In this document: piece after piece, positions 34,515 to 46,974 of the stretch
Position numbering within the stretch: the stretch's first letter is position 1
Layout: each line of letters opens with the position of its first letter
Origin: Diphasiastrum complanatum
Lineage: Eukaryota; Streptophyta; Lycopodiopsida; Lycopodiales; Lycopodiaceae
Direction of reading: 5' to 3'
Assembly (NCBI GenBank): GCA_029204225.1
Contig: CM055098.1
Location: 25,833,473-25,897,472, forward strand
Length of the DNA stretch: 64,000 nt
The notes under the pieces: model-generated
Database searches by the model: none
What the model was told of the DNA's origin: nothing
Seen by the model: the letters and a program-made list of their open reading frames with translations, nothing else
Position numbers and translations under genes: made by a program

Positions 34515-35156
34515 AACTTCTACCCAATATGCACTTTAATCTCGTGTTTGATGGAATTCACCTGCGTCTGTTCACAACGGAAGACATTTTTGTCTGAATT
34601 TTTTCTCTATCGCTATGCCATCGCATGTTTGTTGTCTTACATAAAAAATCTCAGTATGGGATATCTTTTACTGATCCTGTGTGAGATCCATAGCAATGTG
34701 AAAACAAGTTGCTGGTTTTAGTTGTATCGTTCTCTTGTGGTTGGCTTTATCTCTCTGAAAATAGCAATGGTCTACCATAGTCACATAGTAAGTGCCTAAG
34801 AATATTTGAATACACGCTCATTTTGTGCTAAGGTGCTTTTTTTAACATCAAGTAACTTGCTGTTTTTAACCGTGTACAGGGATTCTATTATGCAAGTAAT
34901 CCTAGATATCTACTGAATGCTGTGGCCTTGCTATGCAGATATGGAGCAGAATATGCATTCATGTCAGTAATTATAAGATTTCCAACAGCAAGAAATCCAC
35001 GCCATTTTTGAAATCACTTAAAAAGGACTGAAGCTCCTTTTCAAAGGTCGCTAATGACACTAAGTCTAGAAATGAGTCTGCAAGGTACTGTGATCCCTGT
35101 GCTTTTGGTTACTGAAGTTCATGGTCAGCTTTGTATTTCCATATGATCAAACTAAT
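34515..35156. other. No gene seen
   Basis: One short open stretch near 34881-34970 reads like an exon but matches nothing I know. Otherwise noncoding. Confidence 0.4.
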
Positions 35157-35242
35157 CCAAGAGGGTTGGCTCAAGTTGGTTATCTTGGCATCCAAAATTT
35201 CTTTGGTCCAAAGTTCAATTCCCCCTTGGACACCAAGATGCA
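35157..35242 (+). repeat. tRNA-like SINE head, copy 1
   Basis: GGTTGGCTCAAGTTGGTTAT followed by TTGGTCCAAAGTTCAATTCC resembles polymerase III A and B boxes, but the spacing and stems are too poor for a tRNA. A better copy lies at 35689. Confidence 0.45.
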
Positions 35243-35688
35243 TTTGATCAAACTATATTAAACATCTGGCAGTTGAGGCAGCAATAGTATCAATTGGATC
35301 CTCTTACATCCTTCACGTTTTCCAGACCTTAAAATGTTAGGATCCCATTCAAGATTCTTCCAACAATGTTAACTGCATATCATTGTTTTACTTCTCTACA
35401 TTTTATTTGTTTCTCCATTCTGTAAGTTGGGAAAATGAAATGTGACACTGTTTGTTTGTTGATAGGAGATATTAATTGTATGATCAGTTTCGATCGACTT
35501 GTGGTCTCACTGCATTGTTCATGATAAGGCAACAAGGAGATGCAAGCAAATCTTGGCTAGGCACAAAGTCAATGCTTACCTTAGCATTATATGTCTTGTC
35601 TTTATTTTAAGTATCTGATGTCGTCTATTTAATTCTGTCAAGTTTTCATTTCAATAACTATTGCGTCATATTCTAGCACTTTTAAGAT

Positions 35689-35770
35689 CCAAGGTTGGCT
35701 CACTTGGTTAGCTTGGCATCCAAAGTTTCTTTGGTCCCACGTTCAAGCCCCCCTTGGAAGCCAAGATGCG
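35689..35770 (+). repeat. tRNA-like SINE head, copy 2
   Basis: GGTTGGCTCACTTGGTTAGC is a good D-arm/A-box and CCACGTTCAAGCCCCCC a T-arm/B-box-like stretch. The two copies share about 85 bases, including CTTGGCATCCAAA and CCAAGATGC, and then diverge. Confidence 0.5.
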
Positions 35771-35904
35771 TATTTTAGAACTTTGAAAATTTGGTCTTGA
35801 TGTTGTTTCCTTATTTTTGTACATTACTAGAATCAAAGACATTCTATGTTTCTAATATGACTTCTTACTACGATGCATGTACACCAAATCCATCTTTGCA
35901 CCAT

Positions 35905-36225
35905 AAGAGTGTTGAGGATCAATCCTGCAATTCGTCACTAGCAATCTCACAAGCTATCAACAATCCTACATTTCATGCAAGGAGCAAACACATCGAAATT
36001 GCTCATCATTTCGTGAGGGAAAAAGTGCAAGCTAAAGAGATCAAGCTCCAACACGTGCCATCATCAAGTTGCTTGGCTGATTTGTTTACTAAACCTTTAC
36101 CTAAAGATTCATTTGTCAAGCTTAGATCTTCAATTGGAGTTATTGATAAAAGCATTGTGATCTCCAAGGCTAGATTTGAGGAGGAGTGTGAAAAATTGCC
36201 TACATTGGCAAATCTAGCCATGTAG
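35905..36225 (+). pseudogene. Ty1/copia RNase H, C-terminal fragment
   Basis: An open frame ends with the last part of a copia RNase H domain: NNPTFHARSKHIEIAHHF, EHV-type QHVPSSSCLADLFTKPLP and SFVKLRSSIGV. The N-terminal side is absent, and the stretch before about 35905 is unrelated. The frame runs on into the LTR (EECEKLPTLANLAM) to TAG 36223. It shares motif wording with the complete copia element (60317-60844). Confidence 0.85.
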
Positions 36226-36875
36226 AATATTGTACATTTTGTCAATATTGTTTGTTGGTTACTTGAATGGCCAAAGTGCCACTTGTACATACACACCTAA
36301 AGTAGGTTACCACGAGTCAAGAGGAGTGGTTGTGTCTATTTGGTAGTGATTCCTACTTTGTAGGATCTAGACCATGATTTATGATGAGATTTGTACCTAC
36401 CATGCACCTACCAAGCATGACTCTTGGATCTAGGCTAGGGTTTTCACATTAGGGCAAGAAAGTGGAGTCTACTTCCTTATTACATGCTGGATTTTCACCT
36501 AACTTTGCAAAGGAAGTGTGTTTTACTATGTATTCCCATTCTCCATAGTGAGAAGATAGAAACTTTTTGGAGCCTCAAGGAGAAACTCGAGTTTCCTCTC
36601 ATTGTATGGTGATTACTCTATTTTTCTAATGAAACCCAGCTTTGGCACTTTGTAAACACTGTCTATAGGCCGTACTACAGCCTTATTTCCACACGTGTGG
36701 AGTTGGATTATACTAATTGATCAATGCTTTGATTGTCTCTACTTGTTTCCTATCAAGCTGCTAAACTAGATCTTGTTTTCTGATGACTAGTTTCTGATAG
36801 ATTGTTTAACAAGCATACAATCACCTTGTGAATCATTCAAAAATCCATTTATGGTCCTTAGTACTGTACTTTTCA
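36187..36875 (+). repeat. 3' LTR of a copia element (5' end lost)
   Basis: GAGGAGGAG followed by TGTGAAAAATTG mirrors the GAGGAGGAG-TGTTAAAAATTC of the complete copia element. A plausible end is ACTTTTCA at 36875, giving about 689 bp, close to the 682 bp of the complete element. It contains a TATAGGCCGTACTACAGCC stretch and a CACACGTGTGG palindrome-like motif. Confidence 0.6.
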
Positions 36876-39800
36876 TAGCAAGCTCAAAATTAGCATCTGT
36901 ATGTGAGAGCAAAGTGCACCTTTGAGAACTATTTTTGGCTATGGCCAACTTTTGAAACAAGAACCCAAGTTGGAGCTTTTTGTTGGTTTCACTAGAATCT
37001 CATATGCCAAAGTAGGGTGCTAATAAATATAGAACATGGTTTCCATGCTTTTCAGTTGCAGCAATTGCGCACTTTGTAGTGACAAGCCATTGATAAATTG
37101 AAGCACATGTCAAAAGAATCATGTTTACAATCAAGAAATAAATCTCAAAAGATGAGTGATTTTTTGCATCAAAGCTCGAGATCTAACTTGGGAGTACACA
37201 ACCATCATTCTTCTTGTTTTTTAATAGCTCGCTTTCAATGTTATCTTAAAATCAAGTGGTTTTTTGCACACAAATAGAAAGCTTAAAATTTATCAGAGTC
37301 AAAAAGGTTAATTTATGTATGGTTTTGAGTTTCATGTATTCTTCATATAAGTCTTGAAGCTAGTTTTTACAATCACGCATGGGAAACAATGCTAACGTTT
37401 AAAGGAACACGTATCATCGACTAAAGCAAGTTTTGCAAAGTTTGAAGCACTTCTTGTAGCTTTGGACTTCCCTACAAACTTCCTTGGCCAGCCAAAAGAG
37501 ATGCCTTGCTTTTGCAGGGAGAGGCAAATTCGAAAAGCATACTGAAATAAGTAGGCATACTGGCTCTATGGAGTAGCAAATCTTGAAAACACTCATTTGA
37601 AGATTGCTTTTGTTCTTGTCTTATTGCCGTTGAGTAGAATGAATCCAACTTCGCTGGAGGAGCTACTAATTGAAGGAGAACAAATGCTTAATATACAGCT
37701 ATATGGAAGCATAGGAGAGAGGAGTATCGGATTCTGCTATTAGGTAGCTGTCGATTTTAGTCGTAGAAGAACTGCTCTTGGTGATCAGAACCGAGCACAC
37801 TTTCCGGATATTGCCTTGATTGCCTGTCAGAACTTGAATCATGCTCATCTTGATGAATGATATGGTAAAGTTACTCAGGAACACATCATTGTCACCTGCG
37901 AAATCTTCCACTATTGCTTTTCAATCAAATGAAATTACTGCTGTGATTGAAGAAAACGATTGTTGTGAAGATACTCAAGATGTGGTGCATTCCATTGATG
38001 TCTACCCGGAACTGATGGAGTCTTTATATAATGATAATGAAAAATTAAAAAATATATATGATGCTAAAATTGATAAATATGTTACCTTAATTAACTAGAC
38101 ACATAATTTGGCGACATATTTTAAAATGTGAATGGAGAATTAAGAAATTCACATATCAATGTGAACTTCATGTTTAAAATATATATGAGCAGCCTATGAA
38201 GATATTGTTTTAATAGAATATACAATATGCAATGATAGCTTGAATGTAGGATCCAATACAAATTCAAATATAGTGTGTGTTTATAGACGAGATGCACAGA
38301 TTTCAATGATTATATTTTTACAAACTCAATTGCCATATCTATCAAATACTTTTATTTTTTAAGCTTATAGTAAGGAAAAACTAGTGGCTCAACTACCATG
38401 AATTGAACAACTAACTTTAGTTTTATGACACAAATGTGTGAGAGGCTATCTTGAGAAAAATATTTCATCTTATTTGAGAGAGATATAATATACATCTTGG
38501 AAGGTGATACACTCTATATGAAGATTGGAGGTAAAATATCCACACACATTACACTTGCATCATATAGACACTGTGATGTATGCATCCATCCTATATAAAG
38601 ATCGATATGTTGCATTTCATGCCTGATTGCATTATGCATTGATCTGAAGATGGGATGCAATGTTTAAATGCCTTGGATGGGCATTTTTTTTGTTGAATAG
38701 TATCATGAGGGTGGTATTGAGAGGAAACATGAAGATTTAAAAGGGATAAAACATTACTAGTGGGGAGGTGAGCACTAAAAAAATAAAAAAAAATAAAAAA
38801 ATAAAGAGAAAACACCTATTGATGATTATGGATCTATGTCGAAGACATCTGTTGCTGCTGAAGACCATCTTTGATCTTTTATTGAGAGTATTTGTGAGAT
38901 CTTTTGAGTGATGAGTGGAAAAATCAGTGGAGAGAATATGATGAGTGTTTTCTATTTTGTTGTTCATAAGGTCTTGAGAATTATAATTGGATCATAGATT
39001 TTCTTTGGCAAGAATAGAAAATATCAGATCTCATTCAAAATCTATCTATGAGAGTAAAAATGTGAGGTATAGCATGAATATTTGCTTGAAAAAAAAAATC
39101 CTACCTATTATTTAAGGGAGTGAATAGGTTTTTATGAGAATGAGATATATTCACAATGTGAATGACGAAGATCCAACTTTTAGAATAGGTTGCATTGCAT
39201 GCACTACATTATATGAAGACCTAGACACAAAGCTGAGAAACTACATTCATATCTTGTTACGACAATGAAGATTCCATCAACATTTCCCAACAATGCATGG
39301 TTTTGATGATGGGCATTACATTATGATTTGATAGGAGTGAACATATTTTCTTCAGACACGGGTTGGATGTAATGTAGGATTTTTATTCTGGATGAAGACA
39401 ATGTTGCTGAAAGATCTAAAGGTTGAATCAATGGCCTTTGAATTCATGTTGTTGAATAATAATGTTAGCATCACACTATATTGTGTGTTGAGCCCATTAA
39501 TTGATGAAGAAAACCTTGAGATGCTGGAGAGATGAAAAGATTGTAAAGCTAAATCAATGGCTTTATGATACAAAATCAAATGTCAAAGACTATTCCCTCT
39601 GTTCGCGGGGACGCTTCACATTTAAGTGGGGGGGGAAACATGTAGTGCAATTTTCTGGTCAAAATTTTAAAATTTCAGCAACTACAATCATTGATGCTGA
39701 ATTTCTAGAAGAAAATGTGCTAGATGTATCACAAAATCTGCTATATGCCACTTTTTACTGATATACGAATATGGTTGTGTTAAAGAGTAGCTATAAAATT

Positions 39801-41267
39801 CTATGGCAGGTTCAAATGTATCAAGTCGTCAGATGACAATTATATTAGAAGAATTAGAGATATTTTTAAGACTTTACTATTTTTAATAAGTTTGTTAAAT
39901 AGCAATACTTATAAGTGACTCTGATGGACAAAAATATCTATAGTTGTTAATGGCCATTGTTTTCCATGTTGTAATTGACCAATGTACTTGTTAAACTATG
40001 ATTAATAAAAGATGCCCAACAGGTACCTTTAAGGCACTGACTTAAGTTTCAAGGAAAGGTCCAAAGACTAAGGGTCCTGCAAACAACGACAATCAAAGTT
40101 CAGTTCAAGACGAAAATAACAAACCGGCAAAAATACGACAATTAAATCAATGATCATGACAAATAATACCCTTTTGAAGATTAAGGATGTCCTTGAAGAA
40201 TTAGGACCATTACCTTATCATAAGGTCCAAAAAGATTCCACAAAATAAAATACGTTGGCAAGTTCAAAATCGTTCAAACAGTAATTAACCATGATCTATC
40301 AAAAATTATCGAAGACAATTTGGAGTTCTAGCTAAAATCAAGAAATTAGTAACATTGCTTTACAATTGAAAGAGTTCTGGATAAAAATCGATGAATCCTT
40401 ATCGATTGAGGACACTGCAAAATATACCAGTCAAAATCAAATTTTGCAGGTGAAAATGCTTATAAGACATTGAGGTGCCTTGGACGAAAAGAATTTTCGA
40501 GGTCGACACAAGACGGAAGATTGAAATACAACCTGATATATCAATTTCGAAATTCTCTAGAGAGGCCAAAACTCATATTCATGTGATGGTTTTCAAACTG
40601 AAACAAAGAAATGATAGGAAAGGTATTGAAAGTCGGTTTTGAAGAAATTGCCCTTCTCGTAGTCGTTGGAGATCGTTACACCATGGAGTACAGGATGATT
40701 CGAAGCCATCAACCTATCAATTGACACTTGTTAATTGAACTTCAAAGGTCTTATCAAAGGAAGTAAAATGGAATCCTATGAAGGGGATTCACTAGAAAAT
40801 AACAAGAGGATTTTGTTTGGAAGTGAGAGGTTGGAAACTGCTCTCGTTCTCTCTCTCACTCACGAGGAAGAGGAAGGGAAGAAACATGGAGAAGCATATT
40901 CTTACATTCTGGCATTGGGAAGAGAGGATAGTTTCTTATTTTCTGGGTGAGCAGAGCGTGTTCATTCAATCTCTGAGCATATAGTTTCATTCCTACATAT
41001 TGGTGAGCAGGGAGTGATTCACAATCTCTGAAGAGTGAGAGCATTGCTTCTTTGCTAGATGTGAGATGATAGATCAACGCTCATTTTGATTTCTTGAAAA
41101 GAAGATTCATGCAGACATTTTTATGGAAAGCAAGTTATTGCTATTCCTATTGCTTCTACATAAAGTACTGGTGGAGACAGGTGCTCCTAATGCCATGACG
41201 TGCTGCGTTTTCCATTTGTCTGCACTCCTACCTACCTCTCCTCCACTGATCAATCTGCATTTTTGAC
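36876..41267. other. AT-rich region, no recognisable gene
   Basis: About 4.4 kb with only short open frames, for example 37841-38098 and 39501-39761, none with a recognisable motif or convincing splice sites. GTTCGCGGGGACGC and a run of nine G near 39605-39635 stand out in an otherwise A/T-rich setting. No RNA gene seen. Confidence 0.5.
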
Positions 41268-41292
41268 CACACACACACACACACACACACAC
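41268..41292. repeat. (CA)12 microsatellite
   Basis: Perfect ACAC run in a CT-rich stretch. Confidence 0.95.
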
Positions 41293-42168
41293 CGGAACTC
41301 TCTACCTGACGCGATCTCTCTCCCTCTGCCATTCTGTCTCCCTTCTTCCTTCAGCGACCCCCTCCTTCCTATATCTTCTTGTTCCAAAATTTTTAGTGAA
41401 AAAGATGACCCGGAAAGTTACAATGAGAACCGGTAGTTTAAAAGGACTTTTGTACATTCACAGAAAATATTCAAACTCACTATGAAACAAAGAAGTACAT
41501 ATTGAACCGGACCTACTGAAGATCCCTTAACCTGTGGACATGCCCTTGAAACTTAAGTTAGAAGTCAAAAGACTGAGGTAATTTTCATTGCATATCTCTA
41601 TTTTGACTCATGTCTTAATTCACATCGTAATACATATAGAAGATGAGTAATTGCTATTCTGTGTATTATTGCAATATCTATGAATGGAATTAAAGAATGA
41701 GAATCTGATTAGTCTATTTATACTAAATGTGTAATGCAGTAAAAGATGATTAATGGATTTATCTTATGTAGTAAGAATTATAGTTTTACAGTCAATAATA
41801 ATTCACTGATTTACTGTCTAAGGTAAAAAAACAGACCACATAAAATAGATTTCAGTTTCTGTTTTGGTTTACAGAATATGCTCTATGCTTAACAAACATA
41901 ATGGCAATTTACAAGCATAATAAATTCCATATTGCTAATCCATTGAAAAACATGGAAAAGCTACCGCTCAAAGTGGTTGAAAAACACCATAGAGTTATAT
42001 ATATATATATATTATATATTTCCAAAACCACATACATTATCATGATAAAACCATTGAAAAAGATGGCCAAGCTTTCGTAGATAGATCATGGCAATTGCAT
42101 CAAAGGTTGAATCGAATTAAGTTTGCTTGATTGGAGAGAATACGAGAATTAGTAAATGGAAAACCCCG
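41293..42168. other. No gene seen
   Basis: AT-rich, with a TATATATATATATATTATATAT run near 42000-42020. Confidence 0.5.
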
Positions 42169-43230
42169 CTATAGTGTTATGAACACTATTAAGCAACACA
42201 ACAAACGTACCACATGATTCACTGTAAAATCATGATCCAATGCTTTCCATTCATTGTCAACTTTGGACCATCTTCTATAATAAAATGTTAAAAGATATCT
42301 GAATTTCATTGATGATCTATTAACTATGCACTCGATATTGCCATAACTCTTTTTATCCCATTGATCATCTAGGAGGCTTGATAACATGTCTTTTGTTAAA
42401 TCACCACAAATAAACATTGTCACTTGTCTACAAATATTACATGCAACAAAAAAATCTACAAACATTGCAAAAGAAAGAAGCCAATGCAATCTATTGTTTT
42501 TTGAACTTGTGCTACATTTCATATAGTTTTGAATGTTCATAAAAAACCTTGATTGGAAGCTCTTTTCTATGGTAGAATCCGGAGGAATCCATTCTTCGCT
42601 TGAGAAAGAGGGTAATGATATCGTCTCTAATCTTCCACCTAAATTGGATGGTGTGTAAGATGAATGAATATAGAGATAAGATGGTGTGTATGATGAATGA
42701 AATCTTGTGGAGTGGTTCTTGTATTGCAGAAGACCAATATCAGTATGAATAACGTCCATGATGCCGACAAGTTTTTGTATAGGTTGCCATTCGATTATGC
42801 TTGATGTATATAAATCTACAAAAATCCATAAAATTGTATATCATTTAAATAGTTGGATACATGTCTAAATGATTGATGAAAAGCTCAAAATAAAAAATTC
42901 TCCAAAACTTACAATTTCATTTGAGTCTATCATTTGAACTTACGCCTTCCACTCTAATTTCCTTATGTATGTAGACATGTTGAACCAAGACCTCTGAAAT
43001 GGATCGACCACCAGGTGAAACTTTGAAGTCAAAAATTCTACCTTTCCAAAAACTCCTAAATCCATATTTGATTTTCTCTTTTTACCAAAAACACCTCTAG
43101 ATGAGGGATGCATGAAAACCCACTGAAATGTTTTATAGATACATGGTATCCAAGAGCCATCAAAGTCTTTTTCATCATAAACAGGGACTAAGACAATATT
43201 GCTTTGTGGTCTATGGTTTCCAGAAGCCAT
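42169..43230 (-). CDS. Candidate two-exon protein gene of unknown function
   Basis: On the minus strand an ATG at 43230 opens 95 codons plus two bases to a GGC|GTAAGT donor (exon 43230-42944). An acceptor ATCAAG|C at 42800 restores the frame of a second open stretch (42799-42169, ending in TAA or equivalent stop at 42169). The 144-bp intron is AT-rich, as in plants. The spliced protein would be 305 residues with no stop. It starts MASGNHRPQSNIVLVPVYDE; the middle is Ser/Tyr-rich (two HSSYTPS repeats) and the C-terminal half holds a Cys-containing hydrophobic segment and RYLLTFYYRRWSKVD. No family recognised. Matching splice sites are the main argument; a chance arrangement in repeat-derived sequence is possible. 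Confidence 0.3.
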
Positions 43231-43740
43231 TGCAAAGCTAAAAATAGATGAATCAGAATGAAAATAAAAAACAAATCTGTAATAAATGCTGGCGGTCTTT
43301 CGTAAATCATATATGTTACTCTAATTACAGTTAGATCAAAATAGACTTACTTTATCCACAAGTGTTAAGTCTCGGCACTCAAGAAACTCACAGACAACAA
43401 TTACGGTCCAATCACAAGTCAGGGCCCTGCCCGGCGGAAGTTTTGAATTGTGAAAAAATATGACCAAAAAGTTCCAAAAAATTCAACCTGCAAACAACGT
43501 TACGGTCTTCACAAGTGTAAATATATAATTGGGCCAAGTGTACGTCGAATAGTTGAAAAGTCAAAAATAGCATCTTGACAAAAGGCCCTTTTGGTGCCCG
43601 AAACTCCTCTAATGGACATAGCTTATTGGGTGATCGAATTTGACTAATATCGACTACAATACATATATTAAATTGCTCATGTTCATTCTCTTGTTGATAG
43701 AATTGATCCCTATGACACAAGATAGATTTTATGTCACTTG

Positions 43741-44890
43741 ATGATCACTCAATTTCGGCCCTTATCGCTCAAGATTGTTCATTGAGTGATTAAATCAGAC
43801 GAATCCTGAGCTTATGACAATTAAATAGCTCATTCCATGCATACGACTAAAATTTAATGCATAACATGTAATTTCATACTTTATCAATTGACATGGGTCA
43901 TTGATTGATCAAATTCAATCATTTTTAAGTCTAGTACATTTAGATTGCTTGAATTTGGTCCCTTATTGATGAAGTTGACCCCTATCACATGAGATAGATG
44001 AAATTCATCATATATCACTCAAGATGGCTTCATTTTGGACATTATTACTCAAAAATGTCCATTAAGTGTTGAAATTAAAGGAATCTTGTGTCCAAAGCAT
44101 TAGACTAGCACAAACTTGATGTCTACATGTCGCAATAGCTTCACTTCAATGCCTATATTACAATTTAGGCTCTAATCACTCAACATGGCTCATCAAGTGA
44201 GCCAACTCAACCTATCTCAATTTTAGAGCATTTAGATTGCTTGAGTTCTATCTCTCTTTGATAGGATTGGTTCTTATCACTCGAGATAGCTCATATTGAT
44301 GTCTATTGAAAATAGGCCAACTATCTCTTCAAATTCTATTTGAACATCTACCAATAATACTCTAATTTAAACTATGACAATGATGAGTCGTTTGAGATCA
44401 CTCAATTTTGGTCCCTATTGCTCACGAATGATGAAATCAGATGAATTTTGAGCTTAGGATAACATAGCTCAACTTTAGTGCGTAGCATGCAATATTGACT
44501 TTTATTAGTTACATGGCTCGTTGAGCTGTCATTTTCAAGTCCAATATTCTTAAGTTTCCTTCAATTCAATCCCTTATTGATGAGGCTGATCCCTATCACA
44601 TGAGATATATATCACTCAAGATGGCTTGATTTTGGACATGATCACCTGAAAATTTTCATTAATGATGAAATTAGAGGAATCTTGAGTCCAAGACAGTAAG
44701 CTAGCACAAATTGGATATCTACCACTCACAATAGGTCGAGTTTGATGCCTATACTGCAATTTAGGCTTTAACCACTTGACATGGCTCATCAAGTGATCAA
44801 ACTCAATCAATCTCCATTCTAGAGCATTCAGATTTCTTGAGGTCTGTCTCACATTGATGGAATTGGCTTCTATCACTTGGGATAGGAAGT
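43741..44890. repeat. Degenerate satellite-like array, four ~280-320-bp monomers
   Basis: The landmark CAC(A/T)(T/C)G(A/G)GATA recurs at 43986, 44278, 44597 and 44874 (spacings 292, 319, 277). Around each lie related phrases such as ATCACTCAAGATGGCTC, TTTAGATTGCTTGA and AAATCAGACGAATC. Monomers 1 and 3, and 2 and 4, are more alike, suggesting a two-monomer higher-order unit of about 650 bp. Confidence 0.7.
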
Positions 44891-46370
44891 GACAAGACAA
44901 GAGACTAGTGTAATGGGAGAGGTAAAATACCAAAAATTGATGATAAGTAGTTTTTTTGTGAATGTAAGAAATTTGGCAAAGAGGAGACAATGAAGGGTTT
45001 GAAAAACATGAATAATGCAATGAGGTGGTACATGAGAGAGAGGAGGGTAGTGGATGGATACTCAAATTATGCAAATGAGAAAGGAAGTGGAGGATGAAAA
45101 AAAATGAGAGTGAGAAAGGATGTAAAAATAGTTAGGGGAGCTGGGGGTCAAAGATCTCAAATCAAGCAACATACAAGGGAGACGGAGAGGGAGGGAGAGA
45201 GTGGGGAGGTTCAACTAGCATAAAGGGAGATGCGTGGAAGAAGAAAAAGGAGGGATGGATGAGCATGTAAGATTCATGTGAATATGAAGGTACTATGCTA
45301 ATTATAGATTTAATACTATCTCTACTTCTTGAATTACTGTCACCCTCTCTAAAGATCTCTGATCCTATGGAATCAAATAGTCTGATACAAGGGAGTTCAC
45401 AAGGGAACTCTGATTTACACTACCACTGATTATTGACTCACCTACTATTGTTATTTTCTGGTATGAATATCCATATATGAGTATTGTATGTATATACACA
45501 TCAGTTGTGGAGGTCGTGAAGATTACAATTGTACCATTAGAGTGAACTGTATAGTGGATAGAAAATACCTGCTAATAGGCATAAAATTTGGTCTAATTGA
45601 AGTTAATAGACCTAAAATTATGCCTTTCTCTTATGATATGGATAAATTACATTGAGAATAGAAAGTTTGAGTTATCTCATGCAATAGGGGTGAATTTCAT
45701 CATCACAGGGTTGATGATGAAATTCACTTGAGCTATCTAAATCTAACTTCACTCCCCCAAATCTTTTTTTTTTTCTCATATTGGTTGGTTCAACTTCTTC
45801 TCTTCTAATCTCATTATGCGCCACTTCATTTGCACTCCCATTTGTGCTTTTTACCTAATTTGCAACTAAACCTTGCCTTCATGCTATTTCTTATTCACCT
45901 CATTTTTCTACTATCATTTGGACCCATCTCTTACTCCTTCCTATGCTACATTTGTTCTTGCTTATCATACCAATTTTCTACTTGACAATGACCTAGATCA
46001 CATCACATAGTGTGCTATTACTATGAACCATTCTCGAGTATAGGATTGTGATCTGATCGTTGTATTCACAAAAGCTTAACGTAGATTCTCTATTTTTCTT
46101 ATGTGTGTTTGCATTGTGGAATGCTTTCTGATAATTCCTTTCTCTAGTACTGATACTTATGACATGACTCATTTGGAATATCTATTTTGAAGGAAGCATG
46201 GTTGTCATAGACGCCTAGCTATTTCGCTCCCTTCATGGTTGTCTTTGACACCTACAAAGATATTCCTATGGTCGATCTAAGTAATAGTCTGAATCAACAG
46301 TTGGTAAAGATCCTGTCATAATTTAAAGTAGAGTTTTTTTCTCTTGATTGGATATTATATTCAGCAAGGG
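44891..46370. other. No gene seen
   Basis: A purine-rich stretch (44890-45260, many GAGG and GGAG runs) followed by AT-rich sequence. The last part before 46371 may be an old LTR, judging from the primer-binding-site sequence that follows. Confidence 0.4.
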
Positions 46371-46383
46371 TGGTATCAGAGCT
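46371..46383 (+). other. Primer-binding-site-like sequence
   Basis: TGGTATCAGAGCT matches the initiator-Met tRNA site over 12 bases. No LTR ending in CA is visible just upstream, so this is a relic of an LTR element at most. Confidence 0.45.
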
Positions 46384-46974
46384 GATAATATGTCACTATA
46401 CAAACCCAACACTTGGTCCATCTATGTATGTTTTCAATCCTTCCCAAAGGGTCGGATGCATTTTGAGCAAGGTGTCCAATGGTAATCGGACATCCCCTCT
46501 CAATAGATCGACCAAGACAACTATATGGTCTTTTTCCATCTCTTTGCTTTGGAAAGAGATCTACATACCGAAATGCTCATGTGCATTATGTCCGGTCTCA
46601 CGGATGAACTGTAGTGACTTTGGATTCACCAAGGAATCGTCAATCATTTTCACCCTTAGACTGACTCTTGTCATGGTCCCAAGATAGATTGAAATATCTT
46701 AACTCTTGCAGGCTGTTGCCTTCGTATGTTCTACAAGCTTGTGCATAGATTTGTAAGAATCGTCTATGGTCTCCCTTTCCATCAAACAACAAAAGGTCGA
46801 TTTTAGGGAATTCTTGACAACATGACGTATAAATGGCCTAGGATTTCCCGTACGGGCTCTCTATCTCATCAATTGTTCACTACTAATGTTACCCTCATGT
46901 CTCTCCTTTCTGAGCCCCATGTTCACCATCTTTTGTGTGTCTTCACTGACTTATGTTATTGTTCCTCTTCCCTC
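46384..46974. other. No recognisable gene
   Basis: An open stretch at 46370-46687 matches nothing known to me; it may be internal sequence of the element implied by the primer-binding site. Confidence 0.35.

Noticed and set aside
35157-35770. Functional tRNA genes
   Set aside because: A- and B-box-like parts are present but acceptor and anticodon stems do not form.
37841-38098. Open frame of 85 codons as a host exon
   Set aside because: Acidic and open, but no convincing splice partners, promoter or recognised motif.
41107-41292. Cys-Val repeat open frame on the minus strand
   Set aside because: Product of the (CA)n microsatellite.
46371-46383. Start of a complete LTR element
   Set aside because: Primer-binding sequence is good, but no LTR, gag or pol could be tied to it.
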